Counted from the first letter of the stretch, positions 12,485-25,833 are shown. The stretch is 64,000 bases of DNA from Cenococcum geophilum 1.58 (GCA_001692895.1 KV748261.1:62001-126000), one strand, 5' to 3'. The notes: generated by a model not told the origin, from the sequence alone. A program made the numbers and translations.

Positions 12485-15400
12485 ATGCAGAACGACCCTA
12501 AAGCCCCCGCAACGGCCGACGCTATTATAGCTGCACTCTAAGAACAATTAGCAGGTATATAGAAGTCCTTTACGGACGCCCTTGCACAGTACTAAGCCAC
12601 TTTAACTTAATAGTAAGCCGAATAAGAAGCACGATAATAATAATTAATTGAAGCACTTTAAGAAGAAGTCCGTATTCTTAAAATGCCTATATTAAGGCTT
12701 TAAGACCGAACGCTATCTCTGGAGATAAACACGCGGAACGTAAGCCCCGAATTAGTAGTAGTTACTTACCCCATAGAACCGACTACTGCACTAAAACGAT
12801 CCGAGAAACTACTAGACCCCCTAGTATTTACTAGTAAACGATAAGAGCTTTAGTTATTTTTAAGCCGGCTTAAGAATAAGCTAACTGGTAATACTAACTG
12901 CTACCTAACCGAAGCTAACCGACTCTATTACGCCCTAAGTTAACTAGGAGGAGACGCAGCTAACCTTATTAAATCTCTCTAACCAAACTTAGTATAAAGC
13001 CTAGTTATACTTCTTAAAGCTATATACAGTAACCTAAACTGCTAAGCCACCGCTTAAAAAAAGATAAACCAAATAACTTAAGAAAAGAAAAGTTTTCTAG
13101 TATACTTCTCCGAATTTAACCACTACGTAAAGGAAATAGGCTGGAATAACTCCGTACTAATTAACAGCCTCATTAAGTCCTTAAGCCCTAAACTAAAAAC
13201 CTCCCTAATAGGCGTAGACCTCCCGGAAACTCTTAACGCCTATATAAACGTTATTAATAAACGGTATAATAATATACTACGCCTTATACTAAAGCCTATT
13301 TATCGGTATAATATAATAACCCTATAAATATTTACTAAGTTATCGTCTTAACCTAAGCACCCTAACGCTATAGATATTAACACTAGGACCCTAGGATACG
13401 CCCTATTAGGGTCCTTTAAATAAGAATAACGCATTAAGCTAGGCCTCTGCTTTAAATATAGAAGTAGCTCCTACCTCTTAAACTACTGCTCCGTCCCTAT
13501 GCCCTGAAATAATTTACAAACGGCTAGCACTAGTAGCCGTTCACTATATTAATCTTCCGGTTACCGTCCCCAATCTTTATCTGGTTCCACCCCTATATCT
13601 AGTAAGCACTATTTACAAGGACGAAGCTACAGCTGACGTCCCATAAGAACCCTACCCCGATCGCCTCTAAAAGGAAGGTCTTAGAGCTAAGTTGCTCTTT
13701 AGGACGGCTCTACTATAGAATCTCGTTAAATATATTTAACGTTACAAACTCCGACTCTTAGGACTATAGCATAACTATTAACTATTATCTTTAGCAGAAT
13801 GGTTAATAGGCTAATGCTTAAATTTTAATTAACATAGAAGCTAGCGGTATAGGATTTATTAATAAGATCTTTATATAAGATAATGGTTTTACCCTAACCC
13901 CCCTTAACCGGTATATTAACGTATTTGGATTTAATAGTAAACGCACTATCTTAGGCTGTATTACCTACGTAGTAACCCTAAGACTCTAATACCTAAACTA
14001 TAAAGAACTGATTAAGCTTTTCGTTACCACCCTAGGTTACTTAGTAATCCTTAGATAACCCTAGATAAAGCTATATAAGGTAACTATTAATTAGGACAAT
14101 CTTAAGCTTCTATTTACCGCCTCCCGTTATAAGCAAAAGTGCTTTATAACTCGCTGCTTAGACCTAAAACTAAAATCTAAAGAATCTACTAGATTTTACC
14201 AACGTAAGATTTCTACCGAATTTCACTAATATAAGAATTCCACTAATACCTACTAAGGATCCGAAAATTCCACTAAGCTCTATAAGTTATTACTAAGCAC
14301 TATACCGCCCTAAACTAAATAGAAACTTAAGCTTAGCATATAAAACTACTAGAAGGACTAGTATCCTATAATAAAAAGAATACTTAAAGAACCCAAACCC
14401 AAATCTAATACTAACTCTGTACCTAATACTAAACCTAAACCCAAATAAGAAACTACGGACGAGCCGAATAAGCTCAGTACCCTAGATATCTATATAATTA
14501 GAGCTACTCCGTTAGCGTAACTTACTAAGAAACCTAAATATATAATCTTCGCTGTCACTATAGCTGATATTAAGAAGGCCTTAGCACTGAAGAAGTATAT
14601 TAACCCTGCTATAAAGGTACTAGTAGAGTACTATAACCGCCTAGAGGTATTCTTACGGAAGGAAGCCGATAAGCTACCGGAACACCGATCGTACGACTAT
14701 AAGATTATACTTAAAGAAGGAAAGCAGCCTAGATTTAGACCCTTATACGGGATGTCCTAAAACGAACTCTAAGTATTATAAAAGTATTTAGATAAGAACC
14801 TAAGTAAAGGATTTATTAGAGCAAGCTTATCGCCTATAGCCGCACTAGTGATCTTCGTTAAGAAACCCGGCGGCAGTCTGCGCTTCTATGTAGACTACTA
14901 AGCTCTTAACGCCGTTACTATTAAGAACTGATATCTGATCCCGTTAATATAGGAGACACTAAACCGACTAAGTAAGGCTCGTTACTATACAAAGCTCGAT
15001 ATTATCTCTGCATTTAACCGTCTCTATATTATAAAAGGGAACAAATAGCTTACTACATTTTGTACCCAATATAGACTATTTAAGTACTTAGTAACACCCT
15101 TTAGCCTCACAAACGCCCCAAGCTCGTTTTAACATTATATAAATAACACCCTACGCCCCTACCTAGACATCTTCTATACTGCTTATATCAACGACATCTT
15201 AATATATAGTAATAACCTAACCAAATATCGGAAATACGTTAACCTTATTTTACAAGCCCTGCACGGAGCTAGTCTATAATTAGATATAGATAAATGCGAG
15301 TTCTATAAAACGGAAGTCCTATACCTTAGACTTATTATTTCTATAAACGGTATATAAATAGACCCAAAAAAAGTTAAAGTAATTATAAACTAGTAAGAAC

Positions 15401-17605
15401 CCAAGAACGTTAAGGACGTAAGAGCCTTTATAGAATTTGCTAATTTCTATTAACGGTTTATTAATAACTTCTCCACCCTAGTTTTACCCCTTATAGCTCT
15501 AACCTAAAAGGATAAAGTCTTTATCTTTAATAAGGAATGCAAAAAGGCCTTTACCTATCTAAAGGTTATATTTACTACTGCGCCTATACTTTAACACTTT
15601 AACCTAAACCAAATAAGTGTTATAGAAGCCGATTTATCTAACTACGTCACCAAAGGCATCCTGTCTCAGTATAACGAGGATAGAGTATTACACCCTATAG
15701 TATACTTTTTAAAATAACTAAGCCCAGCCGAATATAGCTACGAGATCTACGATAAGGAATTATTAGCTATTATTAGGTATTTTAAATAATAGCGACCCGA
15801 ACTAGAAGGCGCTAAATTTCTAATTAAGGTCCTTAGCGACTATAAGAACCTATAGTACTTCACAACCACAAAATAGCTAAGTTATCGTTAGGCCCGCTAG
15901 TTAGAATATCTATCTTATTTCCAATTCTTAATTACATACCGCCTAGGCGTCTAAGGTTAGAAGCCTAATACCCTAACCTAACGCTCGCAAGACGCGCCAG
16001 CCCTAAAAAAAGCGCGCTCTTACTAAAATCAGACCCTACTTCACCCTAAACTATTTAACCCTCCCACTAAAGATCTTATAGTATACGTCCTTAAAATAAC
16101 TAATCAATTAATTAAATAGATTATAGTTAACGAATACCCAAATAACGAGTTTATTTAAGAGACGCTTAAGCTAATATAAGATAGCATCAGACGCTCTAAA
16201 AAGATTTCTCTAAGTAAATACAAAGCCTATAGAAATCGCTTATATTACTAAAACCGTCTAGTTATCCCTAATTACAATAAGCTTAAGCTTAAACTTTTTA
16301 AACACATACACAATCTACCTGTCGCCAGCTACCCGGGCTAAGAAAAGACCCTAGAACTACTCCAACGGGAGTATTATTAGCCGAATATATATAATATAAC
16401 ATAAAGGTACGTCTCTAGCTGCTATACCTACCAACAAGCTAAAGCCTCGCATAAGACATATAACGGTCTTTTAAAGCCACTACCCATTCTAAACCGAAGA
16501 TAAAAGGATATCTTAATTAACTTTATTATTAACCTTCCTAAGAGTAAAGGCTACACGAATATTATGGTAGTTATAGACCGACTATCTAAAATAAGACACT
16601 TAATCGCCTACCCCAATATATTAACGCCTACCGTCGCCTAACTATTCCTAAATCACGTATAGAAACTCCATAGACTCCCTAAAACGATTATCTCTAATAG
16701 AGGTAGCTAGTTTATCTCGGCATTCTGGAAAAAACTAACTACTTAACTCCACATTAAAGCACTATTATCTACCGCGTATTACTTAGAAACGAATAGCCAA
16801 ATAAAACGCGTAAATGCTATAATAGAATAGTATATTCGGATATATATATCGTATTTACAAAATAACTGGATTAACTGGCTTATATTCGCCGAGTTTACTA
16901 CAAATAATTCCGTCTCGGAAACTACAAAAGTCTCCCCGTTCCTAGCCAATTACAGCCAGTACCCACAAATAGGTTTTAAACCCTTTAGTAATATTCCTTA
17001 CCCTACTTATTACGCCTTATAAGTCGCAGAAGCAAATAAATTTATAAAGAAGATAGAGGAACTACAACAGTTCCTTACTAATGAGATAATATAGGCTTAA
17101 TCTGTCTATAAAGCCGCAGCGAATAAAAAACGAACCCTAGCACCGGCCTACTAAATTAGCAATTTTGTCTAGCTAGACACAAGAAATCTAAACACGAAAC
17201 GACCTACTAAGAAACTTAATTGGAAGAACGCTGGCCCTTATAAGGTTAAAAAGGTTATTTCTTTTTATGCCTACTAACTAAAGCTCCCTAATACGGTTAA
17301 AATCCACCCCGTATTCTATATGTCAGTCCTCCACCCTACTGCCCCCATATTAGATGCCCTGCCTAAATAAATATAAGACCCTCCTCTACCAGTTGAAGTA
17401 GATGGTGAGAATAAGTACTTTATTAAAAGAATTAATAATATTAAGTATAATAAATGGAAACGCTAATATATATATCTTATAAAATGGAGAGGCTTTACTA
17501 AGTCCTTATAAGAACCCGTTAACTCTATAGGACTTATATAAGCCGCAGAAGACTTTTATAAACTCCACCCAGAACTACTATAGCCCCATCTCGCAGAAGC
17601 TTAAG
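12485..17605 (+). pseudogene. Degenerate gag-pol with chromodomain (inner gypsy)
   Basis: Gag opens MQNDPKAPATADAIIAAL then TAA where CAA is expected. Reverse transcriptase (about 14750-15330): [30 protein letters not shown], and YINDILIYS at 15184-15210, the YxDD box with D changed to N. RNase H at about 15600-15850. Integrase at about 16290-16980 with HHCC-like residues, then VVIDRLS, IISNRGS and NSQIKRVNAIIE as the DDE core, where RIP has changed an Asp to Asn. The GPY-like tail ([10 protein letters not shown]) and C-terminal chromodomain (YLIKWRGFTK, about 17425-17540) mark a chromovirus. Dozens of stops make it non-functional. Confidence 0.93.
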
Positions 17606-17621
17606 TTTAAAGGGGGGGTAC

Positions 17622-17991
17622 TATTACGGGACACCCCCGTAATACCTTACACACGTCTACCTGTTTCCACTAACTTAGTAATTAAAGACTAACCGCGAAA
17701 TAGTAATCTAATGGCAATCTGATGGCAATCTAACGGCAATCTATGGCATTTTGCTATATTCTGCCAAGTTCCACCAAATTCTACTAAGTTCTGCCAGGAC
17801 TATAACCTAAACCCTATTCTACCTATATACGTATTAACTAAGCAACCAAGTTAACGATATATGCCCTTCCTTCCCGTTTTCCTACCTTCTTTCCTTACGC
17901 AACGTCTTGACTTTATTACGTAGTTTATATACATAGCTTAATAATACCTACTTCGCTATATATTATCACCGCTTGTGCTTACTCCGTAATA
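17622..17991 (+). repeat. 3' LTR of inner gypsy element
   Basis: 370 bp, same length as the 5' LTR, ending CCGTAATA (CA changed to TA) directly before the ATAAG duplication. Confidence 0.95.
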
Positions 17992-17996
17992 ATAAG

Positions 17997-18269
17997 GAAA
18001 GAACTATCTAGGTAGGGACTAAGGGTCCTTAAATACACAATTGTACTCCTAAGAAAGTCGTTACTCTATCTACTCTGTCTGCTCTGTTTACTTTATTATA
18101 AATCTTATAGATTATATAGATTATATAGATTATATTACGTAACTCTGCTTACTATTCCTCGTTATATAGTTCTACGGGTTTTATTCTAGACCGTGCTTAT
18201 ATTAACTAACTAGCTTCTTCTAACTCCTCTCTAAGTAGTTATAATATTATACTTAAAGCGTCCGTAACA
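17997..18269 (-). repeat. LTR of outer gypsy element, right copy, second part
   Basis: Continuation of 11931-12078 after the inner gypsy insertion; ends CCGTAACA followed by the target duplication CTTCC. Confidence 0.92.
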
Positions 18270-18297
18270 CTTCCTATTAAAACTTACTATACTTAGT

Positions 18298-18564
18298 TGT
18301 ATAATTACAGCACCTATTGTACTAAACGCGTGCTTACGCGTTCGGTACACTAGGTACGCGTTTACGCGTTCAGTGTATTAACCACTCGCTTACGCGTCTG
18401 GTGCACTTATAAAGCACTAGCTAATTAGGGGGAGGTGCATCAGTATATAGACCACGTAGTCTGCTTCATATAATCGACAGTCACCATCTAAACAAGCATA
18501 CGATACTATATGTATTTCGTGCCCGTGGATACAACTCACTCGTGCTATTAAGTTAGTACGAACA
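18298..18564 (+). repeat. 5' LTR of the copia element, with five ACGCGT boxes
   Basis: Starts TGTATAATTACAGCACC and ends AGTTAGTACGAACA. ACGCGT occurs five times at 18326, 18336, 18356, 18364 and 18392, set in three loosely repeated ~30-bp modules. Confidence 0.95.
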
Positions 18565-19017
18565 CTGATTAGTAAGCGCGCACAGATCAGCAATTACTTA
18601 ATACCTCCCCCTAAGCAATATACACGACAGCGACTACCCGTTTAGACTCCTAGTACGACCTACTAGAAGGTTGGAAGTCGGGGATTACGGACTTATCTCT
18701 AACTCTGTATACTTATTTAAGTCTTAGTACGGTTTACCAGAAGTTATAGACGCGAATACAGACCTATACGGAACCCCTACCCTTAACCTCTTTGAACCTT
18801 AAACCCCTATTCCTACTATACCCTCTTTTAACACCTTTAACGTCTTTTTAGACCCCTTATGAAGACCCCTTACCCTTCTACAAACTGTTACGGACCCGTT
18901 AATTACCTTTATAGACCGTTACGGAGACCTCTTACCCTTCTACAAACTACCACGGACCCGCTAACCGCCTTTACGGACCCTATAAGACCTCTACCACCCG
19001 CCACGTATTATATAGTA

Positions 19018-22000
19018 TGGTAGATATCAGCAAGCAAGTTAGCGAAGGTTAAAAGAAGTAAAGATAAGGCGTTGACGTTACGTCTATAAACAACGTTAAC
19101 AACTACATTAGCTTTAAAATCCTTAAATATAGACACTTTAAGCTTATAAATAACGACCTGTGGGAGTAATATAAGAAAGACTTTGCGGACTTTACGGAAG
19201 CTATTTTTAAGGCTTGCAACCCTACTACCATCCGTAACCTACGAACCCTTTTACGTTACTAAGGCGTATAGGTTAAAAGGGATAAACAAGTTACTGTTGC
19301 ACAGTCTCTATATAATACACTACATAAGGAGGACTAAACGGAATGGACTAAAGAGTAAATCTTAGATTACATTAAAACCAGCAACCTCTTTGCCTCCTTT
19401 AAACTTAACAGAATCTTTAGCCTTATAGCTAACCTATTTAACTAAATTCGTTCCACAAACCTAAGTAGTATTAGAATTAATCTTACTAGCTAAAGTATAC
19501 CTAATACTTAAGTTACGGACTATAATACCCCTATAACCCAAATTACGGACCGTAATACCCCTGTAAACTAAAATACGGACCAAATTACCCCTGTTGTTTA
19601 AGTCACAGATCTGCAAGCCATATATCCATAAGCTATAGATCTGCAACCCACCTAAGTAAAGACTTACAGTAAGGAGCTAGCTAACCTAGCTAAGCTCTAT
19701 ACCGACAAATCCAAGTACAGCGGTAAAAACGATAACTTTAACTTTAAACTCACTATCTTTACGGACCTCTATTGGAAGGCTGATATTCCTAAATAGGAAT
19801 TTAGCTAAGCCTACTCTACTATGCTGCGCGGCCTAGCACTTAACTACTACTACACTAACCTTAAGAGCAACCCCCTTGGTGTTCCCTTTAATAAGCTATA
19901 TAAAGCTACGCACAATTACTTTAAAGGACCGGAATATAAGCGTAATATTCTTACCCAATAGAATACAACCAAGCTACGGACCGTAATTAACAAGAATACT
20001 AAAAAATCGACTATAGAGTGCCTATAAATTCTCATTAAAAACCTTCGGTACCTATAGCACGGCCTTAACACTAAGCTTTAAATAGACGACTTCCTATATA
20101 ATAAACTTATTACAGCCTACTAGGAAGTAAAGCCCTGTAAGTACGCCTACTATAAGCCTACAGATACCTTAGCTAGCCTCATTAATAACCTACGCTCCTC
20201 TATTATAATGTATAAAGTCTTAAACCCACTAGGCAGCACTTAAGCCTTTGTTGCGGATATTTAATATCCGCAAACAGACTTAGACGTCTACTTTACGGAC
20301 CGCCGCTACCGCCAATAGCACCTGTACCGACTAAGTCCCACCTATAACCCCCGTAGCAACCCTTATACGAAAATATACCCCCGCAGATAAACCAGCTAGA
20401 AGTGCTTTGTGTGCGGTAAGGAAGGATATTGGTCTATAAGGCATACCCGGGAAGAACGTAACAAGTCTAAGAAGAGATTTAATAGCCGTATTAACCAGTT
20501 TATTTTGGAATATAAAGGAAAGGAAGCAGAAGAGCCCCCTAATAAGTTAATAAAAGCCCTTATAATTAACTTTAACTTAGACGCTTAGGAATAAGAGACC
20601 TTAGAGACATTCCTAACTACTTTTAGACCTTTTACGGATAGCTAAGCCTTTAATATTACGATTATATTAGCCGACCGTTCCTTTATACATTTAGTTGCGC
20701 CCAAAAACTATTCCGTAAGTACCCCTGTTATAAACGTTATAGATTACAAGCAGGACCTATTTGCATATATTACTACGGAACGCTATACCCCCAAAGAATT
20801 CTACGGCGTTATAATCAATATAGGTACCTCTAAGAAGTCTACTATAGGTTATAGACAATACCTTGTATATAGGACCACCGTAAATAACAATACGGATATT
20901 AATACTACGTAAACTATCGGGAATGAGGCAAGCGGTCGTCACGTGTCGTCACGTGTCGCCGCGGCACTAGCGTGGCGAGGAGCCTTAAGCTCTTCGCCCT
21001 CCCTCATTCCAATCAACAAGCTTTATCAACCAACATCACTGTAACCCTACTCGAGTAGTCGTTATTGGTGAGTCACCCTGTGTGACCAACATAAACTGGG
21101 GCCGTAAACGTCCAATTTGGCATTAGCTTAACTACATTAATTGGATTAGTTATAGTTAAGACCCCAATTAGCCTAGTTAACTTCCATATAGTAAAAGCAG
21201 ATACCCCTTTCTTACTTTGCCTTATGGACATAGACAGGTTATAGGTTTACTATAATAATATTATGGACACCTTAATCGGCCCCGCAACTGCCCTAGGAAG
21301 TAAGTATATTACCCTACCAATTACACGATAATTTGGACACCCGTTCCTTATATGGGGAGAGACTTTATAAACCTATATTTAGGAATCTTTTGACTATAAC
21401 CTGTACTACCTTACTAGTACGGAGATCTACCGTCTGCACCGCCGTTTTGGCTACCTGTTAGCCGAAAAGCTATATAGAGTCCTTAAACGCTCTGGATACG
21501 ACGACGTTAATAGGAAGGCAGTTAATTACCTAACTAAATACTGCTCCTTTTGCTAGAAATACGGACGTTCCCTAGGCCGATTTAAGTTCACCCTTTATAA
21601 GGACCTTAACTTTAACTATTTAGTGTATATAGACATTATGTATATTAACGGCAGCCTAGTATTATATATAATTAATAAGGTAACCCACTACTAAGCCACC
21701 CGTTGGTTATAAAATATATCCGTAAAGTATACTTAGGATATTTTATGGACCTGCTGGATTAACACGTACGTTGGACCTCCTAAGTATATTACCCACAACG
21801 CTAGTAGGAACTTTATTAGTAAGGAATTCTAGCAGTATACTACGGCCATGGCTATATTAATAAAAGCTGTTCTAGTTAAGGCGTATTAGTCCATCGGGCT
21901 TATTAAGTAGGCTTACCTAGCTCTATGGAGAGCTTATTAGATTATTATGGACGAGTATAAGGATATCTAAAAGGAACTAGCTTTACAGATGGCTGTAAAA

Positions 22001-24200
22001 GCCGTTAATAATACCGCTGGCCCTGACGGACTAGTACCCACCCTCTTAGTTTATAGAGCTTACCCAAGGATAAGCAACCTAGGCCCCCCTACCCTATCTA
22101 TTACGGAATAAGTAGCTGTAATATAGAAGGCAATGACTAAAATAGTCAAGCTATGGGCTAAGTAAGCTATTAATAACGCCCTATACTACCGTAATGGACC
22201 TAACACAACCCTAGTATACGACCTCCCGCTTAACTTTGAAGTCCTTATATGGCGTAAAAGCGGCAGTTGGAATAGACCTTATCGTCTACTGGCCGTAGAA
22301 AACGAGACGTGCTGCGTATAGCTTCTTAGTAGGCCAACTAGCTTTAGAAGCACGTCTGTAAAACCCTACTTTCGGCCCGAAAATACTTATGACGTTAAAC
22401 TAGATAAACTAGAAACACCCGTTAAACTAAACAAACTGGAAGCACCCGCCAAATTAGATAAACTAGAAGCACCTTTACCTACCTTAGAAGTCCCCTAGAA
22501 ACCCACTAAACCTACTAAACCTACCGTAAAGTGTGGTTAAGAACGCCCCCGAAAGCACCCTATAACCAAGAACACCGTAATAGAAAATTACCTAACCTCC
22601 GTAGGAATATCCGCAAGGCAATCTCCGCCTGCGGATATATTAGTTCTAGTATAGGAAACCCCGTTTACGGACTTATAACGTAAAGAGATTAACGGACTAC
22701 TTAAAAAGGGTATCTTTGCAGTTATAATAGAGAAAGACGTCCCGCAAGGCGTCTGTATATTTAACTTACGCTTTATTAACGAGATTAAGCACCCTAGTAC
22801 TAATAAAGCCTTTAAGAAATTAAGGCTTATTGTACAAGCTTATAATAACAAGGGAAAGGACTTAGTTCTTACGCAATCGCCTATAATTTAACGAGTTAGC
22901 TAATAAATTATACTTGCACTTGTGCCGGGACTACAGTAAACTAAACCCGTAGCCCTATACTTACGGGATATCTTATAAGCCTACGTACAGTCTAATACTT
23001 ACCTAAGTAGGGATATCTTTATACGACTACCCTATGAGCTTAACCTATAACTAGGAACAATTTTATGGGTTATAAAACCTCTTTACGGAGTACTAGAAGC
23101 TGGGAACTACTGGTTTAAGACGTACTACCAGCATTACGTTAGTAAGCTTAAAATGGAACAGTTAACCTACGACCCCTGCCTCCTATACAGCCTATTAAAC
23201 GGCCTTAGTATTGTTAGACTTTAAATAAATGATACCCTATTCCTAGCAGACTAGACCTTTACGGACGCTAAAGAAACTAAACTATAAAAGGCCAAGTTCT
23301 TAGTAAAGCCGCGAGAGTAGTTAACTAAGTAGAATCCGATTAAGTTTAATGGAGGCCTAATTACATAAAAGGGCAACTTAATTAAGCTAACTTAGGAACG
23401 CTAAGCTTAAAACCTAAAGCTTATTATAGTAAAGCCTACGGACCTTACTAGTTCCCGCGGAGAGACCTATAAGACCGTAAATATAAAGGACTAATACGCT
23501 GCATAGTGTGCAAGAGGCGCCTATATTGCTATAGTCTGCTAACCCGAATCTGCCTATGACTTATCCTTTACGGCCCAGGCAGTAGATCTACAAGAAGAAA
23601 ATATTAAGTAGCTTAATAAGCGCATTCAGTGGCAAATTAACAATGCAGTAAGGGGACTTACTTTTGTACCACTAGACCTGAATTCCCTTAGCCTACTAGT
23701 ATTTATAGACGCCTCCTTTGCTAATAATAAAGACCTATTATTATAAATTGGCTTTATAATTGTACTTACGGACCGTAATTAGGACGTAAATATACTATAC
23801 TAGTCTTTAATTAAGTATAAATGAGTAACCCGTAGTGTACTAGCTTCTAAACTATATGCACTAGCTTATGGATTTAATATAGCAGCTGCAATTAAATTAA
23901 TAGTCTAGAAGATTCTATAACTGGAGTAGTTACCCCTAGTTTTATGCACTAATTTAAAGTCCCTTTATAACTGCCTAGTTAAATTAGGTATGATATAAGA
24001 GAAGAGGCTTATGGTTGACCTAATGTGCTTATATTAGGCCTATAAACGACGTAAAATTACAGAGGTTAAATGGATCAGTAGTGGAGATAACTTAGTGGAC
24101 GCTATAACTAAGGCAAAGCCGTGTTAAGCCCTTAAAACCCTAATTAACACGAATAAGCTTAACCTAAAAGTCATAGAATGGGTAGAACGGGACTAACGGA
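19018..24200 (+). pseudogene. Degenerate copia gag-pol
   Basis: Gag-like ATG near 19018 (MVDISKQVSEG). A nucleic-acid-binding knuckle CFVCGKEGYWSIRH is at about 20400, with Y at the usual H position. Pre-integrase HRRFGYLLAEKLYRVLK is near 21440. The integrase core follows to about 22100. Reverse transcriptase at about 22680-23300 includes YGVLEAGNYWFKTYY and DPCLLYSLLNGLS. RNase H at about 23690-24180 includes FIDASFANNKDL, VTRSVLASKLYALAYGF and EVKWISSGDNLVDAITKA. Reading frames are broken by RIP stops and by the solo-LTR insertion. After removing that insertion and one TAAAC copy, the frame runs straight through. Confidence 0.9.
20915..21091. mobile_element. 177-bp solo LTR inside the copia element, little RIP
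   Basis: The 5-bp duplication TAAAC is present at 20910-20914 and 21092-21096. The insert starts TATCGGGAATGAGG (presumably TG at origin) and ends GACCAACA. It contains CACGTG boxes and GC-rich sequence quite unlike the mutated host element. Its sequence differs from the solo LTR at 8214. Confidence 0.85.
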
Positions 24201-24630
24201 GCACCTACGGTATATCTACGGCCCGTTGGAAGGCTGTACGGCTCGTTATACGGTACAGGTGGAAAACGGTAAAAAGCTATGGTGGAACTTGATGGACTTA
24301 CATAACCTGCCAAATTTTGTAGGGTGGTTGAATTAACCAATTACGATTTTCTATCCCCAGGATGGAAAATCGCCATTAGTTCGCTTAGCACTAGCGCCTT
24401 AGCGGCCCTCAAAATCTGACTTATGGCTCGTCTACTGCCCGTTAAAAGGCCGTACGGTTCATTTTACGGACTGTAAGCAGAACTTACGGCTAGCTTAGGG
24501 CACCGTTTGGAAGGCAGCCTAGACGGCACCTTAGGGAGATTTCCTATATATTTTCCTTTGTGTTCTATAGTTTTATTAAAGTAATTATGGAGGCTGTACA
24601 CAGGTGGTTTTATTTTTTAAGTACTGCCAG
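24200..24630 (+). other. 3' untranslated tract of the copia element
   Basis: No coding remnant seen. Contains a strong inverted repeat, CGATTTTCTATCC / GGATGGAAAATCG, at about 24344-24372, shared with a tract at 36668-36692. Confidence 0.6.
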
Positions 24631-24897
24631 TGTATAATTATAGCACCTGTTATACTAAACGCGTGCTTACGCGTTCGGTACACTAGGTACGCGTTTACGC
24701 GTTTAGTACACTAACTACTCGCTTACGCGTCTGGTGCACTTATAAAGCACTAGCTAATTAGGGGGAGGTGCATTAGTATATAGACTACGTAGTCTGCTTT
24801 ATATAATTGACAGTTACCATCTAAACAAGCATACGATACTACATGTATTTCGTGCCCGTGGATACGACTCACTCGTGCTATTAAGTTAGTACGAACA
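24631..24897 (+). repeat. 3' LTR of the copia element
   Basis: 267 bp, same five ACGCGT boxes (24659 to 24730) and ending ACGAACA before the TTAGT duplication. Confidence 0.95.
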
Positions 24898-25833
24898 TTA
24901 GTATATATTTTCTATTACTAGATATTAAAAATATTTCTTAAAAATCTAATATCTTATAGAAATTTGCTTTTACTAAAACTCTCTCTACTTTAATTTTTAT
25001 TTAAAAAGTATAAAAAATTGTTATAAGGTTATAGACTTAAAAAAGAGTAAAAAAATGCAATTTCCTATACAAATTTGAAAAATTAAGGGTTTAAAGGGTT
25101 ATAATAAACTTTTATACTTTTAAAATAAAAATTTAAATAAAAAAAGTTATAGTAAAAGTGAATAACGTATTTAATGGGGTTATGAAGGTGACCCTAGTTA
25201 CAGTGGGGTGTTATAAGTGTCTGTGCCTAGGCTATACCAAATATAACACGCCCTACTAAATTACTATGTAATAACCACAAAGTCAATTCTAGAGCTTTAA
25301 AATATTTATGAGGCTTATTACCATATAGAATCTAGCTATCGCGACTTTTTTTTAGAGTCTAAAATCTTATATACTACCTATTGGCGTCCTTAATAGCTAT
25401 ACACCTCTTATATATACTCGCGATTAACGACTTAAAGAAACTAGGTGCAATCTTGCTCTAACAAATTGCTAAAGCTCTAGATAGCTCCTTAATAACCTCT
25501 TCCTTTAACCTATGCATTTGAGCGATATATAGAAACCTTTTGTGGAGCCTTTCTTTAAGTTATACCTAAGCGTGCTTAATTGGGTTTAAATCGGGTGAGT
25601 AGGGGGGCCAATTAATTACCTCTATAACGTTTTCCTTAAACTATTTGGCCACAATCTTTACTTTATATATTGGGGCATTATCTTGCATAAATTAGAGGCC
25701 TGGCTTGTAGGTTCGGGGTATCTAATCCTCTAAAATTTTAATGTATAACTTAGTAGAATACCCCCCCCCGTCAGGAAAACGGGAGGTGGCGTACGAAATT
25801 TGGTTTCGCTAAAAGTGATTTTGGGGCCCAGGG

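Larger units (their letters stand above)
12079..17991 (+). mobile_element. RIP-mutated Ty3/gypsy chromovirus (inner)
   Basis: Complete 5,913-bp LTR retrotransposon with coding on plus. LTRs are 12079-12448 and 17622-17991, both exactly 370 bp. The 5-bp duplication ATAAG is at 12074-12078 and 17992-17996. A polypurine tract (AAAGGGGGGG) precedes the 3' LTR. It is inserted in the LTR of the outer gypsy element, so it is younger than that element. RIP stops are dense across gag-pol. Confidence 0.95.
4007..18269 (-). mobile_element. RIP-mutated Ty3/gypsy chromovirus (outer), interrupted
   Basis: LTR retrotransposon with coding on the minus strand. The 5-bp target duplication CTTCC is present at 4002-4006 and 18270-18274. 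The plus-left LTR is 4007-4427 (421 bp). The other LTR is split by a second gypsy element into 11931-12078 and 17997-18269, which also sum to exactly 421 bp. It starts TGTAACGG (TATAACGG in the left copy) and ends CCGTAACA (CCGTAATA in the left copy). The internal region 4428-11930 carries gag-pol on the minus strand, a 130-bp MITE and a 181-bp solo LTR. Frequent TAA/TAG in place of CAA/CAG shows RIP. Confidence 0.93.
18298..24897 (+). mobile_element. RIP-mutated Ty1/copia retrotransposon
   Basis: 6,600-bp element with two 267-bp LTRs (18298-18564, 24631-24897) and the 5-bp duplication TTAGT at 18293-18297 and 24898-24902. Pol order is integrase before reverse transcriptase, which identifies the copia superfamily. 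A 177-bp solo LTR interrupts the protease/integrase boundary at 20915-21091. Confidence 0.94.

Noticed and set aside
18424-18620. TTAGGGGGAGGT in the copia LTR and its inverse ACCTCCCCCTAA just downstream
   Set aside because: Could be a leader RNA hairpin, but only a 12-bp match 180 bp apart; too weak to claim.
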